Of a stretch of 64,000 nucleotides of DNA, positions 36,929 to 45,298 are shown piece after piece. This DNA comes from Dyella humicola. Lineage in GTDB: Bacteria > Pseudomonadota > Gammaproteobacteria > Xanthomonadales > Rhodanobacteraceae. The stretch's first letter is position 1, and each line of letters opens with the position of its first letter. The stretch lies in NCBI RefSeq assembly GCF_026283945.1, contig NZ_JAPDPC010000003.1:62001-126000 (forward strand), read 5' to 3'. The notes below the pieces were generated by a model that searched no databases, had not been told where the DNA came from, and worked only from the letters and a program-made list of their open reading frames with translations. The position numbers and the translations under genes are program-made.

Positions 36929-37040
36929 GGCGGGTGCTCGCCACAACGCTGCAACTGAGCGTTGTGGCCAGCTTGCCGCCTACGAAGCGGGCGAATACGC
37001 ACATGAGGAGTAAATGGCGTTGGAAACGATGAGCAATGGC

Positions 37041-38354
37041 TTACGCCGCGACCCTTCCTCGTAACCACCCCTTCAACACCGCATCTTCCGCCGCCATCGG
37101 CTCCGCCGTAGCTCGCCTCTCCAGCATGGCGGCCAAGGCCGGCGGGACCTCCAACGAGAAGCCTAGCAGCGGTTCCAGTACCGTCTCGAACTTGGAGGGA
37201 TGCGCCGTGGCCACTACCGCCCAGGCGGAATCATCCCCAGGCAATCGGTCCAGCACATGCATGGCCGTGGCAGTGTGCGGGCAGAACATCTCGTGGTGGT
37301 TCTCAGCGTGGCGGACGATGGTTTCCGCGATGCGCTCGTCATCCACGCTGCTCGCGTGCAGTTCGGCGCGCAGTTCGGCATCGTAGGGAAAGGTCCAGCG
37401 CAGGCGTTCAAAATTGCTGGGCGCGCCCACGTCCATCGCGTTCGCCAGCGTGGGGATCGCGGGGCGAGGCGCGTACGGGTCGCCATCGAAGTAATCGCTG
37501 AGCGTCATATTGGCGTTACAGGCCAGGTGGATCTCGCCGATGGGCAAGCCCATCTCCCGCACCCACACGCAGGCCAACGCATTGCCCAGGTTGCCCGTGG
37601 GCACGATAAAGCTCAGCGGCGTGCGATGGCGACGCCACCAACCCAGCGCGCTATGCGCGTAATAACTCATCTGCGGCAACAGGCGACCCAGGCTAATGCT
37701 GTTGGCCGAGGACAGCGGCACCTGCGCCTGCAGGGCCTCGTCGTTGAGCGCCGACTTCACCATGCGCTGGCAGTCATCGAAGCTGCCAGCCACGCGCAAG
37801 GCCAGCACGTTGTCGCCGAAGCAGCCCAGCTGATGGGCTTGTCGCGGTGAGACACGGCCATCGGGGTAGAGAATCACTACGCGCACGCCGGGCTGGCGAT
37901 GGAAAGCGGCAGCGACAGCAGCACCGGTGTCGCCGGAGGTCGCGACCAGAATCGTGAGCGGTGGCGCGCCCACCGGCCGCAAGCGCCGAAAACACGCCGC
38001 CAGGAAGCGCGCGCCGACGTCTTTGAAGGCCGCGCTAGGACCGTGGAAGAGTTCCAGCATCCCAGCGCCCTCGCGGTGCGGCAACGGACGCAGCGGCGCG
38101 TCGAAAGTCAGCGCCTCGCGGCAGATGGCGGGCAGGGCATCGGCCAAGGCGTTGCCGGCGAAAAACGGGGTGAGCAAGGTAACTGCGGTATCGGCCAGCG
38201 AGCCATGCGGGTCGAAGGCGGCGGGATCGAGGCGGGGTAGGGCCTCCGGTACATACAGGCCGCCATCGGGCGCCAGGCCAGCCGCGATGACTTCGTCGAT
38301 GCGGGCGGCATGGCGACCACCACGCGTGCTCCGATAAAGCAGCGGCTCACTCAT
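37041..38354 (-). CDS. thrC: Threonine synthase
   Basis: ThrC converts O-phosphohomoserine to threonine with PLP, 437 residues. The N-terminus [20 protein letters not shown] and the block [19 protein letters not shown], whose Lys binds PLP, identify the family. [19 protein letters not shown] and [22 protein letters not shown] follow. It is the last gene of hom-thrB-thrC, and its start overlaps the thrB stop by ATGA. No strong terminator is seen directly behind it, but the 22-bp hairpin repeat lies about 110 bp downstream. Confidence 0.96.
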   Translation of the reverse strand: MSEPLLYRSTRGGRHAARIDEVIAAGLAPDGGLYVPEALPRLDPAAFDPHGSLADTAVTLLTPFFAGNALADALPAICREALTFDAPLRPLPHREGAGMLELFHGPSAAFKDVGARFLAACFRRLRPVGAPPLTILVATSGDTGAAVAAAFHRQPGVRVVILYPDGRVSPRQAHQLGCFGDNVLALRVAGSFDDCQRMVKSALNDEALQAQVPLSSANSISLGRLLPQMSYYAHSALGWWRRHRTPLSFIVPTGNLGNALACVWVREMGLPIGEIHLACNANMTLSDYFDGDPYAPRPAIPTLANAMDVGAPSNFERLRWTFPYDAELRAELHASSVDDERIAETIVRHAENHHEMFCPHTATAMHVLDRLPGDDSAWAVVATAHPSKFETVLEPLLGFSLEVPPALAAMLERRATAEPMAAEDAVLKGWLRGRVAA

Positions 38355-39325
38355 GCCGTGCTCCCCTCAAGAAGATCCGCCGCCGGCCCGTTGATGGGCG
38401 AGACGAACGGGTCGCTGGCAATGCCGGCCTCGGCAAACGCGGCAACCATCGCAGCCGCGGCGTGCTCGGCATCCTCGCGACGTTCGTACCAGCCGAAGAC
38501 GCTGGGGCCTCCGCCGGAGATGCTGGCGCCGAGAGCGTGATGATCCAGTGCGGCCTGCTTCACTCGTGCAAAAGCCGGCACCAGGGGCGCGCGGCGGGGT
38601 TCCACCAGTACGTCCTTGAGCCCTTCGCGTACCAGGGTGGCATCACCGCGCTGACAACCGATAAGCACCAGCGCGAGATTTCCATGCTGCGCCACCACGT
38701 CGTGCAGCGCGAACCCTTCAGCCAGCACGGCACGTGATTCACGCGTCTCCAGCACCACATGCGGATGCACCAGGGCGCAATGCCATGCGTCGGGTACCGG
38801 CAGGCGCAGCAGGCGCTCGCGCGTGGACAGGACCAGTCCACCCAGCAACATCGGGCCGAGGTTGTCGCCGTGGCGGCTGCCGCTGGCCACGACTTCGCCG
38901 TCGAGCGCAAAGCCATACAGCGCTTCACGCGGAAGCGGACGTTCGAGCAGTGCATTGGCGGCGACCAGGGCGGCTACGCATGAAGCAGCGGAGCCGCCCA
39001 TGCCGGAGCCAAGAGCGATGCCCTTGTAGAGCTCCAGCTCGAAACCATGGCGAAGGCCGAGCGCCTTGCGCAGCGAGAGCAGGGCCGCACCCGCGGTGTT
39101 GCGGCTCGCTTCCAGTGGCAGATCGGCGACGCAGCCATGGATGGCGGTGATACGCACGGTGGGCTCATCGATGCGTCGCACCACCGCACGATCGCCAGCG
39201 CCGGCCACGCTATGTCCCAGGATGTCGAAGCCCACCGCCACGTTGCCCACGCTGGCATAGGCCATCGCCTGCGCGCTCAGCGCGCGTTGCGGGGCTGGCA
39301 CGGGGTCGACCAGTTGCGCATTCAT
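38351..39325 (-). CDS. thrB: Homoserine kinase
   Basis: ThrB is a GHMP-family kinase that phosphorylates homoserine, 324 residues. The ATP-binding loop is [21 protein letters not shown]. The N-terminal [17 protein letters not shown] and the C-terminal [17 protein letters not shown] complete the three GHMP motifs. The first 15 residues ([17 protein letters not shown]) are an extra tail. Start and stop overlap hom and thrC by ATGA, so all three genes are coupled. Confidence 0.96.
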   Translation of the reverse strand: MNAQLVDPVPAPQRALSAQAMAYASVGNVAVGFDILGHSVAGAGDRAVVRRIDEPTVRITAIHGCVADLPLEASRNTAGAALLSLRKALGLRHGFELELYKGIALGSGMGGSAASCVAALVAANALLERPLPREALYGFALDGEVVASGSRHGDNLGPMLLGGLVLSTRERLLRLPVPDAWHCALVHPHVVLETRESRAVLAEGFALHDVVAQHGNLALVLIGCQRGDATLVREGLKDVLVEPRRAPLVPAFARVKQAALDHHALGASISGGGPSVFGWYERREDAEHAAAAMVAAFAEAGIASDPFVSPINGPAADLLEGSTA

Positions 39326-40473
39326 GCCCGCACCTCGAGCCCTTCGGCGATACGCAGCAGGTCGGCGAACACGCCAGCGGCCGTGACTTCCGGCCCGGCG
39401 CCAGGTCCCTGTACGAGCATCGGGTTTTCGCGATAGCGATGGGTGGTGAACTGCACGATGTTGTCGGTGAGTCGCGTATGTGCGAAGGGATGCGCTGCCG
39501 GCAACACCGCGAGCTGCACGCTGGCATGTCCATGCGCGTCGAGGCTGGCGACATGGCGCAGCACACCGCCCTGTGCCCTGGCCTTGGCGAGCTGCGCGGC
39601 CATCGGCGCATCCAGATGATCAAGATGTTCCATCACCGTATCGGCCGGCAGGGCGGCGAGTTCCGGCGGTACCAGGCTTTCCACGTCGACATCCTCCAAC
39701 GAGAGCGACCAGCCCGCTTCGCGCGCCAGGATCACTAGTTTGCGCGCCACGTCCAGGCCAGACAAATCGTCACGCGGATCGGGCTCGGTATAGCCCAGCG
39801 CATGCGCTTCGCGCACCAGGGCGGAGAACGGGCGACTGCCGTCGTAACGATGACAAAGCCAAGCCAGCGTGCCGGAGAACATGCCTTCGACGGCAAGCAA
39901 GGCGTCGCCGGTGTCGAGCAGGTCGCGCAGCGTTTGCACCACGGGCAAGCCTGCGCAGACGGTGGCTTCGTAGCGAAAGCGCGTGCCCACGCCGCACGCC
40001 GAGCGGATGGCCTGCAATCGCCGCATCGGGCCGCTGCCTGCCAGTTTGTTCGGTGTCACCACATGCAGGCCGGCGGCCAGCCAGTCCGCATAGCGCGAGG
40101 CCACCGCATCGCTGGCGCTGCAATCGATCAACAGGGCATGGCGGCCATCGGTGCCGCGCACATGAGCGGCGAATTCGTCCAGGTCACTGGGGCGCCAGGT
40201 TTGCGCGCTGTCATGGCGGCCATTGAGTTCCGGGTCATCCGCATCCAGCCACATGCGGCGGCTGGCAGCGACGCCGCAGAGTTTCAGCTCCAGGCCGGCG
40301 CGCGCCAAGCGAGGCTGGGCGGTTCGCAGCTGGTCAAGCAGGGCGCTGCCGACACGGCCGGGTCCGATCAGGCCCACGGCGAGCACGCGTTGGCGTGCGG
40401 TGATCGTCGGCAGCGCCATGGCATGTGGCGGCAGCGACGGCTGTTCAGCAGATGGGGATGCAGCAAGGTTCAC
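39322..40473 (-). CDS. hom: Homoserine dehydrogenase (ThrA C-terminal type, no aspartokinase part)
   Basis: A 383-residue homoserine dehydrogenase. Its sequence follows the dehydrogenase half of the bifunctional E. coli enzyme Thr[19 protein letters not shown] for NAD(P) binding, [49 protein letters not shown] with catalytic residues, and a C-terminal [21 protein letters not shown]. No aspartokinase domain precedes it. The frame is open upstream, but GTG at 40473 is 5 nt behind TGGAGG and lies downstream of the leader hairpin, so it is the start. It is the first gene of the threonine operon. Confidence 0.94.
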   Translation of the reverse strand: MNLAASPSAEQPSLPPHAMALPTITARQRVLAVGLIGPGRVGSALLDQLRTAQPRLARAGLELKLCGVAASRRMWLDADDPELNGRHDSAQTWRPSDLDEFAAHVRGTDGRHALLIDCSASDAVASRYADWLAAGLHVVTPNKLAGSGPMRRLQAIRSACGVGTRFRYEATVCAGLPVVQTLRDLLDTGDALLAVEGMFSGTLAWLCHRYDGSRPFSALVREAHALGYTEPDPRDDLSGLDVARKLVILAREAGWSLSLEDVDVESLVPPELAALPADTVMEHLDHLDAPMAAQLAKARAQGGVLRHVASLDAHGHASVQLAVLPAAHPFAHTRLTDNIVQFTTHRYRENPMLVQGPGAGPEVTAAGVFADLLRIAEGLEVRA

Positions 40474-40526
40474 GTTGGCCTCCAGGTTGGGGCCCGTGCT
40501 CGCTGGCGGTCTCGGTGGTGTACGCC

Positions 40527-40551
40527 GGCCCGCCTCATCGAGGGCGGGGCC
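40527..40551 (-). promoter_or_regulatory. Competing hairpins of the threonine leader (attenuator)
   Basis: On the minus strand CCCGCC (40548-40543) can pair with GGCGGG (40534-40529). Alternatively CCCGCCC (40548-40542) can pair, with one G-T wobble, with GGGTGGG (40589-40583) inside the leader peptide gene. That is the layout of terminator against antiterminator. No T-run follows the hairpin, so if it terminates it may need Rho or act through translation. Confidence 0.5.
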
Positions 40552-40565
40552 GTTGCGTTGATTAC

Positions 40566-40634
40566 TTAATCGCGCACGGACTCCCACCCCGACCCAGTGG
40601 TAATAGTGGTCGTGGTGGTGGTGGCGATGGTCAT
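40566..40634 (-). CDS. thrL: Threonine operon leader peptide
   Basis: A 22-codon gene whose product begins MTIATTTTTTITTGSGWE. Nine of the first 13 residues are Thr and two are Ile, encoded by ACC ATC GCC, four ACC, ACG, three more ACC/ACT and ATT. This is the composition of the enterobacterial ThrL leader, which also ends its control run in TTG. It lies 92 bp upstream of hom, the first gene of the threonine operon, with competing hairpins between. Scarcity of charged Thr or Ile tRNA should stall the ribosome and raise expression. No clear Shine-Dalgarno sequence is seen upstream. Confidence 0.9.
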   Translation of the reverse strand: MTIATTTTTTITTGSGWESVRD

Positions 40635-40719
40635 GGCGTCGGCGCAAAGCAGCGTCTGACCGACGGGAGCCGGGCAGAAAGCGATTCGTGCGGGTGCGGA
40701 TAGCGGCGACATGAGCCCG

Positions 40720-40749
40720 ACCTTAGGTCGATTGCTGCACCGCAGTCAA
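40720..40749 (-). promoter_or_regulatory. Probable promoter of the threonine operon
   Basis: TTGACT (40749-40744, minus strand), 18 bp, then TAAGGT (40725-40720). The -35 is a five-of-six match and the -10 is weak. Position fits a leader transcript of about 80 nt before thrL. Confidence 0.45.
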
Positions 40750-40790
40750 TAGGTACATATGAAACTTTGGACGGCCAAGCAGATAAGCGG

Positions 40791-41036
40791 TTACTCGCCC
40801 CGGCGCGATCCCGGTGGCTCGCCTTTCAGCCAGCAGACGAGGGTGAGCACGACGCAAAGCACGCCGGCATAGATGAGAAACAAGCCATTCCCGCGATGAG
40901 GCTGAAGAAGAGCGCCGCCGACGGCCAGCAGGACAAAAAGGGCCAGCATGACCACCCAACCTTGCCAAGCGATGGGTAATCCCCAACCCCAGCCGTAACG
41001 TTTGGCGGGAAACCAGTACTTTTTTTCGTCAGCCAT
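40791..41036 (-). CDS. Small two-helix membrane protein, unknown function
   Basis: An 81-residue protein starting MADEKKYWFPAKRYGWGWGL, followed by PIAWQGW and two hydrophobic helices (VVMLALFVLLAVGGALL and LFLIYAGVLCVVLTLVCWL) that end in a short polar tail. The aromatic opening KYWFPAKRYGWGWGLP looks strongly conserved in kind and would sit at the membrane surface. I recall similar uncharacterised small proteins in many bacteria but cannot name a function. The ATG at 41036 has AGGA about 8 nt upstream. Longer frames upstream carry no such features. Confidence 0.75.
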   Translation of the reverse strand: MADEKKYWFPAKRYGWGWGLPIAWQGWVVMLALFVLLAVGGALLQPHRGNGLFLIYAGVLCVVLTLVCWLKGEPPGSRRGE

Positions 41037-41444
41037 CGTGTTGGGTCCTGGGTGGGTCGATACCGTGCGGCGGCAGAGTCTACGCCGACCCGAAGAGGCC
41101 ACAAGTGATGGCGAAGCAGCCTGCATGGTTGCCGCTGCACGTCGTGGCCCGCTGGATCGCGCCGTCGAACCCCTATAACGGGCTTGGCCGCCCAAGCATG
41201 CACATGTCCGGTCACAGTCAGCCCATTTTGCCCAACTGGATACTTTCAAAGTTTACCGCTGACGCATCCAGGAATGTCAGCGCCATCGCCCTGACCGCAG
41301 CGCTTGCCTTCGGCGTATCGCCGAATCGGGTCTGTAGGGCGCCGACCCTTCCCATCTTCGCCAGCGCAGTCGAGGGGCTGCCCTTGAGCCGGGCGCTGAT
41401 TCGTTCTCAGTGCATGGTAAATCTTCAACTGAAAAGTTGTGGCT
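41037..41444. other. Gene-poor boundary of the glycan locus
   Basis: About 400 bases without a convincing gene. Short frames on both strands lack family features. Base composition changes here from the GC-rich core genes to a more AT-rich stretch on the right, which suggests a boundary or a decayed gene remnant. Confidence 0.4.
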
Positions 41445-42173
41445 TTAGCGTTCTGCGACCATCACGTATTGACCACAGGAAATGGAGCGAAGTCCAGGGA
41501 TTTTCTCTATAACGGGTTCGGCGAGGCTACACGTACGGGCCATCCAATCGGGACAAAACATAGGAGTGAGACCTAGAAACGACCAATGTACCGAGTGCGC
41601 ACCGGCCTTGCGGCACCAGCGCGCAGCAGAGCTAGGTGTAAAGGATTGCTCTTCATGTTCGATGTGGTATTGCGATGTGCGCTCAATAAGCTTCAGCACA
41701 GGGTTGAGTCCATTTGGCTCCAGAATGACGACGCGTCTCGCAAGGTGCAATGCAATGGCAACCGCTTTCGCAGGATCGCTCAAGTGGTGGAGCACGCCGC
41801 GCAGGACAGCAATATCGAATGTGTCGTCCATGCTGCTCGGGAGGTCGTATAGGCTATAAATCGCAAACTCGCTGTTACCAGCTCCAAATTCCAGCGCGCG
41901 TTTGCGCGCCATTTCGATCGCCCCGGCGGCAGGATCGATACCGGTAACGTGTCGTACTCCCGCATGGGCGATTTCGACTGTATAGCTTCCGTCTCCGCAA
42001 CCAAGATCGACAACGCGTTGCCCAGCAAAATCGAGAGCCGAAAGAATGGCGCCGCTAATACGAGCATTGGCAAGGCGGCTCGAAAGCCTCGCTTGATCTG
42101 TGTAGAGGTAGCCACCCTTGGAGGCTACATCTTGGTCGAAGACATCAATATTCTTCTTTCTCTCGGTCATCAT
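41445..42173 (-). CDS. Class I SAM-dependent methyltransferase
   Basis: A 242-residue methyltransferase. The SAM-binding motif is QRVVDLGCGDGSYTVEIAHAG at about residues 52-72, followed by the acidic strand TGIDPAAGAIEMA and a later DIAVLRGVLHHLSDP. The C-terminal region (EHEEQSFTPSSAARWCRKAG) resembles small-molecule or glycolipid methyltransferases, and no substrate is evident. Start choice is the ATG at 42173, with GGA 6 nt upstream. The frame opens further to 42263. The coding sequence is visibly more AT-rich than the amino-acid operons, hinting at lateral gain together with the following glycan genes. Confidence 0.8.
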   Translation of the reverse strand: MMTERKKNIDVFDQDVASKGGYLYTDQARLSSRLANARISGAILSALDFAGQRVVDLGCGDGSYTVEIAHAGVRHVTGIDPAAGAIEMARKRALEFGAGNSEFAIYSLYDLPSSMDDTFDIAVLRGVLHHLSDPAKAVAIALHLARRVVILEPNGLNPVLKLIERTSQYHIEHEEQSFTPSSAARWCRKAGAHSVHWSFLGLTPMFCPDWMARTCSLAEPVIEKIPGLRSISCGQYVMVAER

Positions 42174-42277
42174 AGCGTTCCATTTTTCATCGGGCTGTTC
42201 TATTTGAACAGCGAGCACGCAGATGGGGGGTAACTTCGACGCGGCCAAAATTGCAGAGGTCAAGCATTCTTCTTCGA

Positions 42278-43852
42278 CTATCTCGGTGCCGAGTTCCCCC
42301 GGAGGTAGATTTGATAAGTCGGATTGTCCGTGTACCCATTAACTGGAATGTAGTTGTCACGAACATAGCGTTCGATGAGAGGGTGCGTAGTCTTGTAGCG
42401 AAGCTCGTCGCGGCCGTCCAGGGATGTCTCCTGTATCAGCACAAACGCGGGCTTTGCAGCTTTGAGTTGGGCGATCTCCGCCTTCTGGAAAGCTTCGTCG
42501 CGGTGCCATGCCGTAAATATCTCCCATGTCGGTGCTTTTGCGCCCAGCAGCGCATAGGCGCCAGGCAGGAACGGCATCACGAAAAAAGATTGTCCATCGG
42601 GTGCGAAGTCACTCTGTAATTTGCGCAATGTCAAAACATCGCTCGTGGTTCCGCGATCAACCCGGATGCGGTCGCTGCCGACCACAAGCAATGTGCAGTT
42701 CCTGGCGCCCATGCACTGCCAGCCGGAGTGCATCGGTGCTGTGACAAAGAGACTGAGCGCGCAGAGCGGGGCCGCGATGAGGGCGCGTGGCCACGGTGAT
42801 GCGATTCCCGCCAAGACGAGCATGCCAATGAGGGTGGGAAAGATGCCTTGGGCAAGATGCGATGTATCAGCGCGGGAGAACGCGTAATGCGCATAGGGGA
42901 TCGCGCAAAATGCACAAGCGACAAGCAGAGGTTTGACTGGCCGCCTGTTCCAGCGAGACACCAGGACATAGGCCGTCGATAGGCAGCCGTACACCAAGAT
43001 GGAAACAAAAAATAACCCAACGACGAGATCCCGGAGGCTATCCGTGATGGAGACGATCCCAAATCGGCTGCGCCATGGCCAGGGAACGGGTAACGGGAGG
43101 TTGGTCGCTTTGATCTCGAAAAGAAACCTGACGTTATCTATTAAGGCCGGCGTGAAGCCGCGAGCCAGGAACATCGTGGCTAACATCGGCAAGTAGCCGG
43201 CGAAACCGCCCAGGACGAACATCAGCAGGCCCCTGCGCCATCGGCCCCAGTCCTCGCAGCGCAACGCCAGGTAGAAGAAGACCCCGCTGCTGGCCACGGC
43301 GCCGTACATGCCATGGTTCCGGCCGACATAGGCGGCCAGTCCCACCATCAGGCCGGCCAGAAAGTAATTGAAGCCGACGGGGCGCCGTACCCAGCACGCC
43401 AACACGCAGACCAGTGCGATCGAGATCGAGATATCGAATGACTTGTGGCGAGGCACCATCCAGGCCACGAGGGTCAACGCGCAGACCACTAAGTAGAAGG
43501 TATTGCCACGCTTGGTGCAGGTGGCAGCCAGCCAGCCGAGTGCCGCAGCAAGCGAGCCCGCTTGCAGGACCGCCAGGGTATAGCGCAAGGCGACGATGCC
43601 TTCAGCCCCGGTGATCCGCATGAGCAGGGCGCTCCAGTAATAGCGACCGGGATCATAGGCTTGGAAGTCGCGTATCGGGACCTCGCCGGCCATCACGCGC
43701 TGCACGCCGTACCAGAGGTAGCCTTCGTCCCAAAGGCTGAAGCCTTGCCTGCCCTCCCAGGCGAACAGGATGGCCACCGCGATGACTCCGAAGAGCGCTG
43801 CGCGCGCGATCTCCGTTGACGCACCTTGGCTGCGAATAGTTGAGTGTCCCAA
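42278..43852 (-). CDS. Polytopic membrane protein, probable GT-C-type glycosyltransferase
   Basis: A membrane protein of about 524 residues with roughly ten helices. Near the N-terminus the first periplasmic loop carries GFSLWDEGYLWYGVQRVM, with an acidic pair in the position used by GT-C (PMT/ArnT-like) transferases, then RDFQAYDPGRYYW. The C-terminal 130 residues are soluble and probably periplasmic. These enzymes move sugars from polyprenyl-phosphate donors onto glycans or lipids. The TTG at 43852 is 6 nt behind AGGAGG and is the likely start; the frame is open to a TTG at 43867. The GtrA gene upstream suits a polyprenyl-sugar supply role. Confidence 0.75.
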   Translation of the reverse strand: MGHSTIRSQGASTEIARAALFGVIAVAILFAWEGRQGFSLWDEGYLWYGVQRVMAGEVPIRDFQAYDPGRYYWSALLMRITGAEGIVALRYTLAVLQAGSLAAALGWLAATCTKRGNTFYLVVCALTLVAWMVPRHKSFDISISIALVCVLACWVRRPVGFNYFLAGLMVGLAAYVGRNHGMYGAVASSGVFFYLALRCEDWGRWRRGLLMFVLGGFAGYLPMLATMFLARGFTPALIDNVRFLFEIKATNLPLPVPWPWRSRFGIVSITDSLRDLVVGLFFVSILVYGCLSTAYVLVSRWNRRPVKPLLVACAFCAIPYAHYAFSRADTSHLAQGIFPTLIGMLVLAGIASPWPRALIAAPLCALSLFVTAPMHSGWQCMGARNCTLLVVGSDRIRVDRGTTSDVLTLRKLQSDFAPDGQSFFVMPFLPGAYALLGAKAPTWEIFTAWHRDEAFQKAEIAQLKAAKPAFVLIQETSLDGRDELRYKTTHPLIERYVRDNYIPVNGYTDNPTYQIYLRGNSAPR

Positions 43853-43886
43853 AGCCACCCTCCTCAAGGTTCAGTTGCCGGTGCCA

Positions 43887-44273
43887 TCAGCCAGGGCGTT
43901 CGGCGGTACTCCGACCGAAGACGTACTGGGACATCAGGTAATACGACGTGACCGCGATCGCCGGCGCCAGGAGCACCTGGCTTTTGATGGCGCCCAGATG
44001 CAGCGACACCAAGATTCTAATGGCGACGTAGTTGAGGACGTAGCAAGCCAGATATGCCGTCACGAAACGCGGTAGTCGGTTAAGTGCGATATCCGAGAAG
44101 ACGAGGTGGCCGGTGGTGAAGAAGTTGAAGGCAATGCCCGCCACATTGCCGCCGATCAGTGCGAGCCAGATGGGAAGGTTTACGTGAATCAGGATGGCAT
44201 AGGCGGCCAAGCCGAACAGGGTGTTCAACAAACCGACCAGCAGGAACGTGATGAAGCGTTTCTCGAGCTTCAT
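43887..44273 (-). CDS. GtrA family membrane protein
   Basis: A 128-residue protein with four helices: LEKRFITFLLVGLLNTLFGL, then NLPIWLALIGGNVAGIAFNFF, FVTAYLACYVLNYVAI and VLLAPAIAVTSYYLMSQYVF. This is the GtrA pattern, thought to flip polyprenyl-phosphate-linked sugars across the inner membrane. The ATG at 44273 overlaps the methyltransferase stop by ATGA. In known three-gene systems GtrA works with a GT2 enzyme that loads the lipid carrier and a membrane transferase that uses it. The fused GT2 upstream and the GT-C-like protein downstream fit that scheme. Confidence 0.88.
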   Translation of the reverse strand: MKLEKRFITFLLVGLLNTLFGLAAYAILIHVNLPIWLALIGGNVAGIAFNFFTTGHLVFSDIALNRLPRFVTAYLACYVLNYVAIRILVSLHLGAIKSQVLLAPAIAVTSYYLMSQYVFGRSTAERPG

Positions 44274-45271
44274 GAAGCCGACTGTGCCCCGCTCACTGGC
44301 TTGAAGCCGACGGCAATGACGTTCCCGACATTCAACGAAAACTTTCTGCGAGCCAGCCCGAGCGCGGCCAACATCGGTACGGCAGCTTGCTTCAGGCGTG
44401 GGCTGAATGGCATCAGACGCGTCCAATAGGAAATGGAGTAGCGGTTGGTGAAGGGGCGGACGTCGACATCGCGGTAGCCGGCCCGGCGGAAAAGTGTCGC
44501 GATGCTTCCCTGCGAAAAGAGCTGCATATGCTCAACATCGATGATCGGCGAACGCCGCCCCAGCAGGCGGTTCACGGCGCTTCTGTAATCGTGCGTGACC
44601 GCGACGAAGGCACCGCCTGGCTTCAGCAGCCGCCACACGGATTCCGCGATTTCCAGCGGTTCGCGGACGTGTTCAAGCGTCATGAAGCAGCAGACCAGAT
44701 CGAACGATTCAGGCAAATAGTCGCTTTCAAGGAAGATACCCTCCTTGATCCAGCCCTGGCGATGGGCTGGCGCGGCCAGGATGGCGGCAGTCGAAGGCTC
44801 GATGCCCAGCACCCGCGGAAATCCCTTCGCTGCGAGCCCTTCCAGGACGACTCCGGTGCCCGTCCCGATTTCCAAGGCGGCACCGTGGTGCACACGCTCC
44901 AATACCGGTTCGAGCTCGCGCAGATACGCGGCGGCAGCGTCATTGGCCTCTTCGGAGCTATCGTAGTTGGCCACGTGGTAGGCCTGATGCAAGGCCTGTT
45001 GGGACGGTGGGCGATCCACATACACGACATGGCATGCCTGGCATTCCACCATCCGGTAATTGAAGAACTCCGGCTCCTTGCGCGATGCAAAGCTGAATTC
45101 GTTCAAGCGGGACGGGTCCATCCGCTCCTCGAGAAAGCATCGCGCGTTCTCGGATGAGCTGCCGCAAACCGGGCAAGACCGCGATAAGCGGTCCACAAGT
45201 TGCGTTCCATTTGCGACCGTTTTGCTCTGCATGCAAGGTATCCAGGAGGCCTGCGTCAGGTTTCCGGGCAT
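44270..45271 (-). CDS. Methyltransferase with N-terminal zinc-finger-like motif
   Basis: A 333-residue protein. An N-terminal four-Cys motif (SCPVCGSSS at about residues 32-40 and ECQACHVVYVD at about 75-85) probably binds zinc. It is followed by a class I methyltransferase domain with LEIGTGTGVVLEGLAAKG and the motif FDLVCCFMTLEHVREPLEI. This layout is typical of sugar C- or N-methyltransferases and related enzymes in O-antigen and antibiotic sugar clusters. The start may be the ATG at 45271 or the ATG at 45232, which has GGAT upstream. It lies 27 bp after the epimerase-GT2 gene and overlaps gtrA, so it belongs to the same transcript. Confidence 0.82.
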   Translation of the reverse strand: MPGNLTQASWIPCMQSKTVANGTQLVDRLSRSCPVCGSSSENARCFLEERMDPSRLNEFSFASRKEPEFFNYRMVECQACHVVYVDRPPSQQALHQAYHVANYDSSEEANDAAAAYLRELEPVLERVHHGAALEIGTGTGVVLEGLAAKGFPRVLGIEPSTAAILAAPAHRQGWIKEGIFLESDYLPESFDLVCCFMTLEHVREPLEIAESVWRLLKPGGAFVAVTHDYRSAVNRLLGRRSPIIDVEHMQLFSQGSIATLFRRAGYRDVDVRPFTNRYSISYWTRLMPFSPRLKQAAVPMLAALGLARRKFSLNVGNVIAVGFKPVSGAQSAS

Positions 45272-45298
45272 GCCGGGTGGCAGCGTGCCGTCAGGCGA

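Noticed and set aside
37041-37068. Separate promoter or gene between thrC and the hydrolase
   Set aside because: The small frames at 36675-37068 only read the hairpin repeat and lack features.
41105-41512. Plus-strand frame of 135 codons in the gene-poor edge
   Set aside because: Overlaps the 3' end of the methyltransferase on the other strand and shows no motif.
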